This document shows, piece after piece, positions 36,301 through 45,324 of a DNA stretch of 64,000 nt (its first letter is position 1; every line of letters starts with the position of its first letter). This stretch comes from Rhodopirellula bahusiensis (GTDB lineage Bacteria; Planctomycetota; Planctomycetia; Pirellulales; Pirellulaceae). The position numbers were made by a program, and so were the translations under genes. The DNA is taken from NCBI RefSeq assembly GCF_002727185.1, contig NZ_NIZW01000021.1, forward strand, positions 1 to 64,000, written 5' to 3'. The notes below the pieces were generated by a model, which saw only the letters and a program-made list of their open reading frames with translations, ran no database searches and had not been told where the DNA came from.

Positions 36301-37788
36301 ATGCTCCCGCGATCTTGGTTGTTTCATCAGATGAGTCGAACTCCTTGCTGGTTGTTTGTCGGTTTGCTTTGTGGGTGCGGTCCCGTGGCTGTGGCCGACG
36401 ATTTCTTCCTGACGATTGGTGGCGGCTATTCGCCCTCCGGCAACCAGGCATCACTCGAGAACAATGTGATGTTTGCTCAGCGGGCTCTCGGCGAACAAGG
36501 TGTTTTGGGCGAACACAACGACATCTACTTTTCGGATGGCGATGCTGTCGGAAAAGACCTGCAGGTGATGGATCCGAATTCGGTTCCCAAAGCCAACCGG
36601 CTGATGGCGGAGTTCTTTGGCAGCGGCGATTCACTGGGACTGTCCTATCGGAACCATGCTATTCCCAAGGTGAACGGAAGCACCGAACCTGAAAACATTC
36701 GGGAATGGTTTCGCGGTGAGGGGCAGACGATGAAGTCGGGCGATCGGCTTTATGTTTACGTGACCGCCCACGGAAGTCGCAGCAGCGATCGCCAATCACC
36801 CTATGACACGACCATTGCGACTTGGAATAACAGTGCGATTCGCATGACCGAGTTTGTGAAGATGCTGGACGGTCTGCCTAAGGGAGTCGAAGTGGTTGCG
36901 ATCATGGTCCAGTGTCACGCGGGTGGATTTGCTCGATACATTTTCAATGAGGGGGATCCCGAGAAAGGGCTGTCAGAGCAGAATCGAATCGGTTTTTTCG
37001 CGACGGTGCACGATCGTCCCGCGTCCGGTTGCACGCCGGAAGTCGATGAGGCCAGCTACGTGGAATACAGCACTTACTTCTGGGCGGCGCTTTCCGGGCG
37101 AAATCGATCCGGCCGACTGATCGAACGCCCGGACTACGATGGCGATGGCGTGGTTTCGTTTGACGAAGCTCACGCGTACACGGTGATCACAGCGGACACG
37201 ATTGACTTGCCAGTCATGAGTTCGGGTGAATTTCTAAGCATTCACAGTTTCTTCGACGAAGACGATCCGAAGCTTTTGCGAAACGACGAGTCTTACGCGT
37301 TGATCCTGAGTTTGGCGACTCATTCTCAACGCGCGATCCTGGAAGGTTTGTCGGAGCAATTGAGTTTGACCGGAGATGGCCGGATCAACGATGCGTGGAA
37401 GAAATCTCAAGGCGATCAAGGTCGCGGTTCGAGCCGACGCCGACGACGCTCTTCGCCAGAAGACGGTTTGCGTCGTCGCATCACGAGAGACTTGGAACGC
37501 AAATGGCCGGAACTCGCCAACGTTCTCAACCCAGTGGCGATCGATCTTCTGACCAGTCGCAGTGATGAATTCGTCGAGGCGGTCGAGGATCACCCCGACT
37601 ATGCGCGTTACCGAGAATTGATGGACGCGGACGAAACGGACGATTCGAAGACCAAGGTCAAGTTCGAGCGTTTCATTCGCATCGCTGACAACGTTGCACT
37701 AGCGGAGAACTTGCGTCGACTTGGCGATGAGAAACTCATCGCTCAATTCAATGCCATCGTGGCCGCCGAAAGCGGTTCATTGAAGTAG
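36301..37788 (+). CDS. Exported caspase-fold (clan CD, C13-like) putative cysteine protease with EF-hand
   Basis: A 495-aa exported protein. The leader has a hydrophobic core (WLFVGLLCGCGPVAVA); an alternative start is the ATG at 36331. The mature start (DDFFLTIGGGYSPSGNQASLENN), the strand-ending motif YVYVTAHGS with His157, and VVAIMVQCHAGGF with Cys205 match the His/Cys dyad layout of clan CD (legumain, gingipain, caspase) peptidases. A perfect 12-residue EF-hand loop lies at 278-289 (D-Y-D-G-D-G-V-V-S-F-D-E). The C-terminal third is helical and has an arginine-rich patch (SSRRRRRSS). The protease call rests on motif spacing only; no target is apparent, and it is flanked by unrelated genes. 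Confidence 0.7.
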   Translation: MLPRSWLFHQMSRTPCWLFVGLLCGCGPVAVADDFFLTIGGGYSPSGNQASLENNVMFAQRALGEQGVLGEHNDIYFSDGDAVGKDLQVMDPNSVPKANRLMAEFFGSGDSLGLSYRNHAIPKVNGSTEPENIREWFRGEGQTMKSGDRLYVYVTAHGSRSSDRQSPYDTTIATWNNSAIRMTEFVKMLDGLPKGVEVVAIMVQCHAGGFARYIFNEGDPEKGLSEQNRIGFFATVHDRPASGCTPEVDEASYVEYSTYFWAALSGRNRSGRLIERPDYDGDGVVSFDEAHAYTVITADTIDLPVMSSGEFLSIHSFFDEDDPKLLRNDESYALILSLATHSQRAILEGLSEQLSLTGDGRINDAWKKSQGDQGRGSSRRRRRSSPEDGLRRRITRDLERKWPELANVLNPVAIDLLTSRSDEFVEAVEDHPDYARYRELMDADETDDSKTKVKFERFIRIADNVALAENLRRLGDEKLIAQFNAIVAAESGSLK

Positions 37789-37808
37789 TTCTCCGCTGAC
37801 GTCGTTGT

Positions 37809-38795
37809 TCAACTGATCGCGGATGTCCTATCCGTCGCGGACTCTTGTCTGACTCGGCGACGTCGGTTGATGGCAACGCCGATTCCGATACTCATCAGCA
37901 CCGCAAGCGAGCCCGGTTCGGGGACGGCCGTTGCGGTCGCGAAATTGTCCAACGCGAAGTATCCCGGGGTGTTCAAACCATACGGACCGACATCGCTGGA
38001 CGAAAGATTGAAGTGCAGACTTCTGGCATCGGACATCGAGGTGAGATCAATCGTCAACCAATCGTCCAAGATGAAATCTTGAAGTGAATCGGTGAAGCGG
38101 AAGTCAGCCAGGAACACTTCGATTGTTGTGTCGAGGATCTGATCGTTCGCATCGATCCCGAACACGGACAACTTGAAGAAGTCCGGGTCCGTCCCAGCGG
38201 GGCCGCCGAACTGCTTGGCGAACGAATCACCGTTGCTCATCGACAAACTCGCGTAGGTGGTGTTGCTCACATCAGCGCTGATCGCTTGCTCTCCGTCAGG
38301 CAGATAGATACTCGGCAGAGCGGTCAGGGTGTTGATGCTTGTTGGAGTTGAATTGGCGTATCCAAACGCCACTGCATAAGCATCGGAACCTCCTGATCCC
38401 GATCCCGGTGTCGCACTGTATTGGTTCGAGTAGCCGGGTGTGGTTGTGTCCGTGTGATTGGAAACCGCGAATCCACTCCAACTGCCGTAGAGGTCGTTGT
38501 AGCGGTTCGAAAAGTCGACACCATCGGCGGTGAAGACTCCAATATGATCGTTCCCTCCATAGGCACCGGGAACGATGGTCGCGTTCGCAACAGGGCCGTT
38601 GGAAACACCGGACCCGCCAAGATCTTGGCTTTCGAAATCGACCACCACATCGGCTTTGAGAACAGATAGAAAGGTCGGAAACGCTGAAATGAAAACGAGG
38701 ATGACTGTTAGAGCCAGCCACAGTGATTGATTGGATTGCGGAGCGTTTGCGGAAGTAGATGAACGGTGAAGGAGACTCGAGTGAAGCGTGCGCAT
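37809..38795 (-). CDS. PEP-CTERM surface protein with DUF4465 domain, under cobalamin control
   Basis: A 328-aa exported protein. A long signal region (hydrophobic core WLALTVILVFISAFPTFLSV, residues about 27-46) is followed by a DUF4465-type domain with YGSWSGFAVSNHTDTTTPGYSNQYSA. The C-terminus is a PEP-CTERM anchor: VPEPGSLAVLMSIGIGVAI then RRRRVR, which an exosortase would process. A clear cobalamin riboswitch lies 260 nt upstream in the same orientation, so the gene should be shut off when B12 is plentiful. That suggests a role in capture or handling of corrinoids at the surface. This role is inferred from the switch and the domain; the domain itself has no settled function. Confidence 0.85.
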   Translation of the reverse strand: MRTLHSSLLHRSSTSANAPQSNQSLWLALTVILVFISAFPTFLSVLKADVVVDFESQDLGGSGVSNGPVANATIVPGAYGGNDHIGVFTADGVDFSNRYNDLYGSWSGFAVSNHTDTTTPGYSNQYSATPGSGSGGSDAYAVAFGYANSTPTSINTLTALPSIYLPDGEQAISADVSNTTYASLSMSNGDSFAKQFGGPAGTDPDFFKLSVFGIDANDQILDTTIEVFLADFRFTDSLQDFILDDWLTIDLTSMSDARSLHFNLSSSDVGPYGLNTPGYFALDNFATATAVPEPGSLAVLMSIGIGVAINRRRRVRQESATDRTSAIS

Positions 38796-39523
38796 GAGTA
38801 GAAATCGAAATGTGAATCGCTTGGAATCACTCTTCGTCGGCGCATATCATCCCCAGCGTCTCCACCTCCGCTCATGAATTTTCAAAGCGAATGCGAGACG
38901 ATTGGCGTGGTGAACGCGTGCGACGAAAGCGGATTCAAAAGCTGATGACGGAAATCCAACGCGTCGAATGGGCATGCTCAATGAAAGGCATGGCACCAAT
39001 GCGGTAAGCGTTGCAACGTTCGCCCCAATCCAAGAAGGCAACAAAACGTCTTGTGCGAGGTAGGTCTTCTGACTCATCACCATTTTGTTCACTCATGGCC
39101 TTCTCACTCACGATCGCGTCACAACGCGAAAGCACGAGCAATGGCCGAATAGAAAAGCGAACAATGAGATCGACTTTCGAAGATCTCTGGCGGCACACAG
39201 CGGCCGGACCGTCCCGGAATTTCACCGGAGTTCCCTGTTCACTGATCTGGAAGAAACCAAACCAGTCACCTCGGACGTCGGCGATTCTAGCCACGAGACC
39301 ATGGCTGTCAACGCGTTTGTGAACCACCATTTTTCCTGGCCAACTGCTGATATCAAATTCGGATTCACGCGGCCCAGACTCGACCGCATCGCTTCGTCCG
39401 CGTTGCTCGCTCGGATCATTCTCGGCGGAGAAAGGAACGCGAAATGCATCACTGGCTTAGCAAGGATTGCTTCGTAGGTCGTTTCGTGTCGTCTCGTCAG
39501 TCCATTCTCTGCTGGTCCTTCTC
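38796..39523. other. 728-bp divergent region carrying the riboswitch
   Basis: This region lies between the PEP-CTERM gene (minus) and the dehalogenase (plus). 39056-39274 is the cobalamin riboswitch. 38796-39055 is its long leader and expression platform, with no convincing ribosome binding site or terminator that I could fold by eye. 39275-39523 must contain the promoters for both directions. Confidence 0.6.
39056..39274 (-). ncRNA. Cobalamin (adenosylcobalamin-type) riboswitch
   Basis: Read on the minus strand, the core matches the class closely: GGTGACTGG at the 5' end, then AACAGGGAACTCCGGTGAAA with TTCCGGGACGG, then CCGCTGTGTGCCGCCAGAG, and the 3' block GATGAGTCAGAAGACCTACC. The outer P1 stem can form from CGAGG near the 5' end and CCTCG at the 3' end. 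The switch binds a cobalamin and normally represses the downstream gene. It precedes only the PEP-CTERM/DUF4465 gene. Class I or II cannot be separated without folding. Confidence 0.93.
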
Positions 39524-40351
39524 ATGTCTTTTCGTGTAGCTATTTTCGTCGTTCCCGTGTTGGTCTCGCTTTCGGTGGTGACTACATCGTCCGCGCAAGA
39601 ATCAAAATCCGTCTCTGCGAATGAAAATGCGAAGACTCTCGCAGGTCAGCCATCCAGGAAACCTATCATGTCCAGTCCGAAAGTGATCGTCTTCGATGTG
39701 AACGAAACGTTGCTTGATCTCGCCGGGCTGAAACAGTCGGTTGGCGAGGCTTTGAATGGTCGAGAAGACCTTCTGCCGCTTTGGTTTTCGAATATGTTGC
39801 ACTACTCGCTCGTGGAGACCTTGGCGGGTGAGTACCACGATTTTGGCGACATAGGGACTGCCGCGTTGATGATGGTCGCGGAGCAAGAAGGGATTGAACT
39901 GACCCAAGATGACGCGAAAGCTGCGATCGTTACGCCATTGCGATCATTGCCCGCGCACGCGGACGTTCGCGAAGGACTACAGCGTCTTTCGGAGCAGGGA
40001 TTTCGCTTGGTGAGTTTGACAAACTCGTCAAAGATTGGCGTCGAAACTCAGATGAAGAACGCCGGTCTCACCGATCTATTCGAAAAACGATACAGCATCG
40101 ATCAAATCAAAAAGTACAAGCCCCATCCTGACACCTATCAAATGGTCCTGGATGACCTTGGGCTGCAACCAGGCGAAGTCTTGATGGTCGCGGCCCACGC
40201 ATGGGATCTGGCCGGTGCGAAGAGCGTCGGGATGCAGACTGCTTTTGTCAGCCGTCCTGGTAAAACGTTGTATCCCAACGTCCAACGACCCGATGTGATC
40301 GTGACTGACTTGAACCAGCTGGCGGATGTGATGGCGGAAGCGAAACATTGA
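39524..40351 (+). CDS. Haloacid dehalogenase, type II, exported form
   Basis: A 275-aa HAD-superfamily hydrolase. The nucleophile is Asp58 in VFDVNETLLDL, as in L-2-haloacid dehalogenases; SLTNSS supplies the second motif and KYKPHPDTYQ the lysine motif. It ends with the VAAHAWDLAGAKSVGMQTAFV segment typical of type II enzymes. A signal peptide (residues 1 to about 24, VSLSVVTTSSA) suggests export, which is uncommon for this family; an internal ATG at 39668 would give a cytoplasmic form. A TTG at 39467 extends the frame without gain. Substrates could be haloacids or other small organic acids. Confidence 0.88.
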   Translation: MSFRVAIFVVPVLVSLSVVTTSSAQESKSVSANENAKTLAGQPSRKPIMSSPKVIVFDVNETLLDLAGLKQSVGEALNGREDLLPLWFSNMLHYSLVETLAGEYHDFGDIGTAALMMVAEQEGIELTQDDAKAAIVTPLRSLPAHADVREGLQRLSEQGFRLVSLTNSSKIGVETQMKNAGLTDLFEKRYSIDQIKKYKPHPDTYQMVLDDLGLQPGEVLMVAAHAWDLAGAKSVGMQTAFVSRPGKTLYPNVQRPDVIVTDLNQLADVMAEAKH

Positions 40352-40385
40352 GGGACTCGTTGCTATCAGCTAAGCAAGATGGAGG

Positions 40386-42197
40386 TCATTCCGTTCCTTG
40401 CGGTTTCGCAGGACTGCCATCGATTCGCAGCGACGGCCAGCTCTTCCAAAGTGCAATCGCGGATGCCCCGCACACACTCAGGCTGATCGCCAAGCAGCCC
40501 CATGACTGATAGAGCAAGTACCCAGTGCTGAACAGCGCGGAGTAAACCAGGAATGTCGCTGCCATCATGGCTTTCAAACCTGCGGTGATTGAATCGCCGG
40601 TTTCGACGTGGACGCCGCTTTCCGCCAATTCGTCGCGGACCGTTTTCCAGCCAACGCCGCCGGGACGGATTTTGCGATAGAACTTCTTCAACGGCTCGCG
40701 ATCGGTGGGAGGGGTGACGACCGTGACCAACATCCACGAGAGTGTTGTGATCACGACTCCGGTCAAGAGCTGTTGCCAAGAGTTGAGTTCGGGCAGACCC
40801 GTCGATGAGTACCCGAATTTGAAGAACATCGCGATGGCCAAAGAAACCGCCATGCCGGTGATTTCCGTAAACGCGTTGATTCGCCACCAGAACCATCGCA
40901 AGATGTAGATCAGCCCGGTGCCCGCACCGATTTGCAGGATGATACTGAAGCTTTCCATCGCACTTTCAAGTGCCAGAGCAACCGCGCCTGCGACGATCAT
41001 CAAACCCACTGTGGACCAGCGTCCCGTCGCGACGAGCCTTTGTTCGGTTGCCTCTGGATTCACGAAACGACGGTAGAAGTCATGCGCGATGTAGGAGGCA
41101 CCCCAGTTCAAGTGTGTTGAGATCGTGGACATGAACGCCGCAATCAAACTTGCAATCACAATGCCGAGCAAACCGCTGGGCAGGTACGTCAACATCGCGG
41201 GATAGGCCAAGTCGTCTTGGACGAATTGAGGATCGATGTCTGGAAAAGCGGTTTGAATGCTTTCTAGATTTGGGAAGACGACGATTGATGCGAGGGCCAC
41301 GATGATCCAAGGCCAAGGTCGCAGTGAATAGTGAGCGACTTGAAAGAGCAACGTGGCCAGCGTCGCGTCTTTTTCACTGCGGGCGCCCAACATTCGCTGC
41401 GCGACGTAACCGCCACCACCGGGTTCTGCCCCGGGGTACCAACCGCTCCACCATTGCACCGCAAAAGGAATGACGATCAATGGGATCAACGCATCCATGT
41501 CGCTGAAGTCAGGAAGCAAAGCTGTTTTGGAGCGAACTTCTTCGTGCTGCAGCAAGTTCGAAAGGCCGCCCACCTCCGGCAGATTGCAAACGACATAGGC
41601 AGCCGCGATGGATCCAAACATTGCAACGACAAATTGAAAGCAATCGGTCAGGATCACACCTCTTAGTCCGCCCAGCAACGTGTAGACAACGGTGATCGTT
41701 CCGGTCACCAGGACAACTTGAATGGGTGTTGCACCCACCAGAACGCCACCCAGCTTGATCCCGGCCAAGATTACGCTCGCCATGACCAAGCAATTGAATA
41801 CGACCCCCAGGTAGATCGCACGAAATCCTCGCAAGAACCCGGCCGTCTTTCCGCTGTACCTGAGTTCATAGAACTCCAGGTCGGTTGAGACGCCACTTCG
41901 CTTCCAAAGCCTCGCATAGACAAACACCGTCAGCAGACCCGTGAGCAGGAATGCCCACCAGACCCAGTTGCCGCTGACACCGTCGCGACGGACGATTCCC
42001 GTGACCAAGTTTGGTGTGTCCGCCGCGAAGGTCGTCGCGACCATCGAGATCCCGAGCATCCACCAACTCATCTGCCCGCCGGCCAAGAAGTACTCCGAAA
42101 AGCTCTTGCCTGCCCGCCGACTCGCGAAAAGCCCGATGGATGTCGTGATGACAAAGAACGCGATGATGATCGCGTAGTCGATGAATGAAAGTGCCAT
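40386..42197 (-). CDS. Sodium:solute symporter family protein
   Basis: A 603-aa membrane protein of the SSS family with about 13 helices. Visible landmarks are FSEYFLAGGQMSWWMLGISMVATTFAADTPNLVTG at the start, VYTLLGGLRGVILTDCFQF in the middle, and the long WWSGWYPGAEPGGGGYVAQRML loop. It should couple sodium entry to uptake of a sugar, amino acid or organic acid. It lies 182 bp downstream of the GH20 hexosaminidase in the same orientation, so uptake of N-acetylated amino sugars is a reasonable guess, based only on neighbourhood. The start ATG is clear. Confidence 0.9.
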   Translation of the reverse strand: MALSFIDYAIIIAFFVITTSIGLFASRRAGKSFSEYFLAGGQMSWWMLGISMVATTFAADTPNLVTGIVRRDGVSGNWVWWAFLLTGLLTVFVYARLWKRSGVSTDLEFYELRYSGKTAGFLRGFRAIYLGVVFNCLVMASVILAGIKLGGVLVGATPIQVVLVTGTITVVYTLLGGLRGVILTDCFQFVVAMFGSIAAAYVVCNLPEVGGLSNLLQHEEVRSKTALLPDFSDMDALIPLIVIPFAVQWWSGWYPGAEPGGGGYVAQRMLGARSEKDATLATLLFQVAHYSLRPWPWIIVALASIVVFPNLESIQTAFPDIDPQFVQDDLAYPAMLTYLPSGLLGIVIASLIAAFMSTISTHLNWGASYIAHDFYRRFVNPEATEQRLVATGRWSTVGLMIVAGAVALALESAMESFSIILQIGAGTGLIYILRWFWWRINAFTEITGMAVSLAIAMFFKFGYSSTGLPELNSWQQLLTGVVITTLSWMLVTVVTPPTDREPLKKFYRKIRPGGVGWKTVRDELAESGVHVETGDSITAGLKAMMAATFLVYSALFSTGYLLYQSWGCLAISLSVCGASAIALWKSWPSLRIDGSPAKPQGTE

Positions 42198-42379
42198 ATC
42201 CCTGCACAGTTGAATGGTGATTTGCCTCGTTGCGATTCCGTTAAAACGGTCTAATTTCGCGACGGGGCTTGAGCGGTTTGTTGGATCCTGGCGAGCGGCT
42301 GGGACGTTCGCCCAAATTTATCGCGTGAACCGCGGCTAACGCCGTTCGTCAGGTATACCCGAAGTCACCCGCGTTCTAC

Positions 42380-44488
42380 TTAGAAGACTTGTACTTCGAC
42401 AATCTTTGAGAATGAGTTGAACACATAGCCTTTGTTGCCGTGTGTCTTGATCCGAACATAGCGAACTTCGCGAGGTGCGAAGCGGTGTTCGGCGGGATCG
42501 GTCGGCACTTCGGGCTTGTCCAACCGCGTTGCCACCTCTTCAAAATCGACTCCGTCGGTGGATGTCTCCACGGCGTACTTCTCAAACGATCCCGCGATGC
42601 TGTAGGCGAACACTTTGACATGTTCCACCATTTGTGGGCTGCCCAGGTCAATTGTCAGCAGAATTGGCTCGGGATCCGCCGGATAGCCAAGATAGAAGCC
42701 GAGGTTTTCGGTTCCACCATCGTTGATTCGTTGAACTGAAAATGGTGGTCCAGAGGTTGCGTTTGAGGTGACTGGTTTGTGCAGAGCAAGGTTTGGTTGT
42801 CCATTCACTTTCACCAAGTTGTATCGAGATCCATGCGCGATCGGATCGTCACCGGCGTAGGCAATGGCTCGGACGGTTGCTGACTCCGTCAACTTAAATG
42901 GCGACTCATAAACAGACGAATCCTTTGATGGCTTCGATCCGTCGGTCGTGTATCGGATCTCGAGGTTCCCAGTCGAAGGAGCACTCGGTTTGTTTGTGGT
43001 TTCCAAAGTCACCGTTGTTGTTTCTTCGAAAACGCCATCATCCGGTACAACGAAGTTTGTGGCTTCAATCGTGACCGGATAGAACGCCGCCAAACGAGCT
43101 TGCTCGATGAAAGAAACGCGGCTTTCGAAGTCTTCGTAATCTCGCTTGATGCTTGGATTCCAAGCCACTTCGGCGAACGGGATCACTCTCGGTAAGGTTT
43201 GGGGCAAGAAGTTCTCTTCACGTCCTTCCCACCATGGCATGCAAAACCCGATGAGCTTGTTTGTGGGCTCGACTTCGACCGGATCCGCGTAGGTCCGGAT
43301 GTCTGGGTTCACGTGTTTGAAACGAGTCAGCGACATCGTTTCATAGATGTGTTGCGGCGAAGTCATCGTGAAGTTTGTTCGCGGATAGTGATCGACCAAG
43401 TACAAAGGATCCCATGCCGCATTGATCACCCGGTGCCCGTTTGCGATCATCTCGTCGGCTGGGTAGTTGATCGTTCGCCAGTTGAGGTGAATGACTTCCG
43501 GGTTGACTCGGTTGTCTCCGGTTCCCGCTCGCGGGCCTTCCCAAACCAAAGTCTCTTTGCCTTTGGACTTGAGGTACGCGTGCAGTTCGTTGATCAGGTC
43601 TCGTTGCAAATCTTCGGGCACGCCAAATGCTTCATCGCCGCCGATGTGGATGTAGGGTGATGACGAAAAGACCGCCATCATTTCATCCAGCAATGTCTTG
43701 ATTCCATCGAGAGCCTTTTTTGACTTAGTCAATTCGGTTCCGGAGTTTCCGAACACCTCGGGATAGATCCGACGAAGCAATTCGGAGTGGCCGGGAACTT
43801 CGAGTTCGGGAATGATGGTCACACCGCGAGCCACCGCGTAACGTTCAAGTTCTTCGAACTGAGACAAAGTGATCACCCAGTCCCATAGCTTCGGAAACGC
43901 GGTTGATGGAAATGCGATGCGTTGATCGTCCGTGAGGTGCAACTGCACCGAGTCAACTTTGTAGAACCAAAGCAGGTCGATCGTTTCTTTCAGCAAAGCG
44001 ATGCTGTGTGGATTGCGACCCATGTCAATCATCAGATTGCGGTAGGCCAACTTGGGTGCATCCTCAATTTGCAGTTGCGGAATCGTCTTCGATTCACCGT
44101 CGCCGATCAACTGCAGCAATGTTGCCGTCGCACGCGTCAAACCCTTCAGTGTCGAAGCCTCGACCCGAATTTGGTCGGATGACACTGCGACGGTGTAGCC
44201 TTCCGGTGGAAATTCGTTGGAGTGGCTGAACTGCAGCAACCCGCTTTGCTCGCTTTCCAACTGCAATTGATGACGGCCGTCAGTCATCCGTTTCAGGTGC
44301 TCACCAAAAATCGTGAGATGGTTCGCCCAGTCCGCGTCGGTTGGTGTGTTGGTGGAGACAGTCTCGGGCAAAACCAAGTCCGGACCACCCAGCGTTTTGA
44401 TGTCAGTTGGCAGCGGGACCAAGTGGACTTCGGCGGCGGCAACGGATGATGCCAATAGCAGAACAACAAGCAAGCAACGGGGAATCAT
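42380..44488 (-). CDS. Exported GH20 beta-N-acetylhexosaminidase
   Basis: A 702-aa secreted enzyme. After a signal peptide (residues 1 to about 19) there is a GH20b-type beta domain (about 20-145), then the GH20 barrel beginning YRNLMIDMGRNPH. The catalytic pair is Asp285-Glu286 in HIGGDEAFG. After the barrel come a chitobiase-type C-terminal domain (about 480-570, RYTTDGSKPSKDSSVY) and an F5/8 type C-like carbohydrate-binding domain (about 575-700). It removes terminal N-acetylhexosamines from chitin fragments or glycoproteins. The frame opens with a TTG six bases earlier; the ATG at 44488 is preferred. A sodium symporter gene follows. Confidence 0.93.
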   Translation of the reverse strand: MIPRCLLVVLLLASSVAAAEVHLVPLPTDIKTLGGPDLVLPETVSTNTPTDADWANHLTIFGEHLKRMTDGRHQLQLESEQSGLLQFSHSNEFPPEGYTVAVSSDQIRVEASTLKGLTRATATLLQLIGDGESKTIPQLQIEDAPKLAYRNLMIDMGRNPHSIALLKETIDLLWFYKVDSVQLHLTDDQRIAFPSTAFPKLWDWVITLSQFEELERYAVARGVTIIPELEVPGHSELLRRIYPEVFGNSGTELTKSKKALDGIKTLLDEMMAVFSSSPYIHIGGDEAFGVPEDLQRDLINELHAYLKSKGKETLVWEGPRAGTGDNRVNPEVIHLNWRTINYPADEMIANGHRVINAAWDPLYLVDHYPRTNFTMTSPQHIYETMSLTRFKHVNPDIRTYADPVEVEPTNKLIGFCMPWWEGREENFLPQTLPRVIPFAEVAWNPSIKRDYEDFESRVSFIEQARLAAFYPVTIEATNFVVPDDGVFEETTTVTLETTNKPSAPSTGNLEIRYTTDGSKPSKDSSVYESPFKLTESATVRAIAYAGDDPIAHGSRYNLVKVNGQPNLALHKPVTSNATSGPPFSVQRINDGGTENLGFYLGYPADPEPILLTIDLGSPQMVEHVKVFAYSIAGSFEKYAVETSTDGVDFEEVATRLDKPEVPTDPAEHRFAPREVRYVRIKTHGNKGYVFNSFSKIVEVQVF

Positions 44489-44682
44489 TAGCAATCAGTT
44501 GGAATCAGAAGATGTCGATCAAAGGGGTGCATCAATTGGCGTGTCATTCAAAGGCCATTCTAAGCAGATACGCAGGTGTTTTTGCGCATCGGAGCCTTTT
44601 TGCGTTGGCCCAGGTTGCTATTCACAACCGGGGCGAACGTCCAAACGGCTGATGGGATTCGTGAGCAGTCTTGCCTACCTGC

Positions 44683-45153
44683 CTAGCGACGTTTTTTCGG
44701 CTCAGGTTCTCTTTTGAACTCGAGCTGAATGCCATCTTCTGAACCGGTTACTTCCAAGTCAGACGTGAAGCTCTCTTCCGATGGTGGCGCGTCTTTCAAT
44801 GCCTGGCTGATCGCGGTACCGACGGCGGCCTTGTTGCCACCCTGCAAGAACGTCAGTTGGGCTTTGGGAGTCCGATCTGCGGTGATGCTGACGCGAAGGT
44901 CAAAGCTTCCTTCTCGCAATTGCGATGCTGCCGGAATTGTGAATTCCCCATCGATGATGGGAGCCATGGCGGTCGGCGAATTAACGTTCGCCTTGGGAAC
45001 TAGGCTGATCTTTCCCTTTTGAATGGGGGTTCCGTCGACGGTTGCCGTTCCCGAGAGGCTGATGCCAGATGGACCACATGCAACAAACGTGCTGAGCAAT
45101 CCAAGAAGAGGCAATGATCGAAGTGAGAACGAGATGAATTTCTTGCGTGACAT
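44683..45153 (-). CDS. Small lipoprotein of planctomycete type
   Basis: A 156-aa lipoprotein with the lipobox at VAC-GPSG (Cys26) and an open beta-type domain starting SLSGTATVDGTPIQKGKISLVP. This matches the transthyretin/carboxypeptidase-regulatory-like lipoproteins common in planctomycetes. It lies 171 bp downstream of a DUF1559 gene in the same direction; this pairing recurs in the phylum, so the two may work together at the cell surface. The tail is basic (EPEPKKRR). Function is unknown. Confidence 0.75.
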   Translation of the reverse strand: MSRKKFISFSLRSLPLLGLLSTFVACGPSGISLSGTATVDGTPIQKGKISLVPKANVNSPTAMAPIIDGEFTIPAASQLREGSFDLRVSITADRTPKAQLTFLQGGNKAAVGTAISQALKDAPPSEESFTSDLEVTGSEDGIQLEFKREPEPKKRR

Positions 45154-45324
45154 GAAGCTGTTGATTGGAACGCTGTGGAGTTGAAATATGGCTGCGAGTG
45201 GTGGCTCGCAATCGCTACGTATGGATGAGCGTCGGCCCCGGTCGGTGAAACCAAATCCGGGGCGAACGCATGAATGTTCGATAAGCTGAAACGGGTCTGC
45301 TCATCGATTGAACTCGAGCTGACC

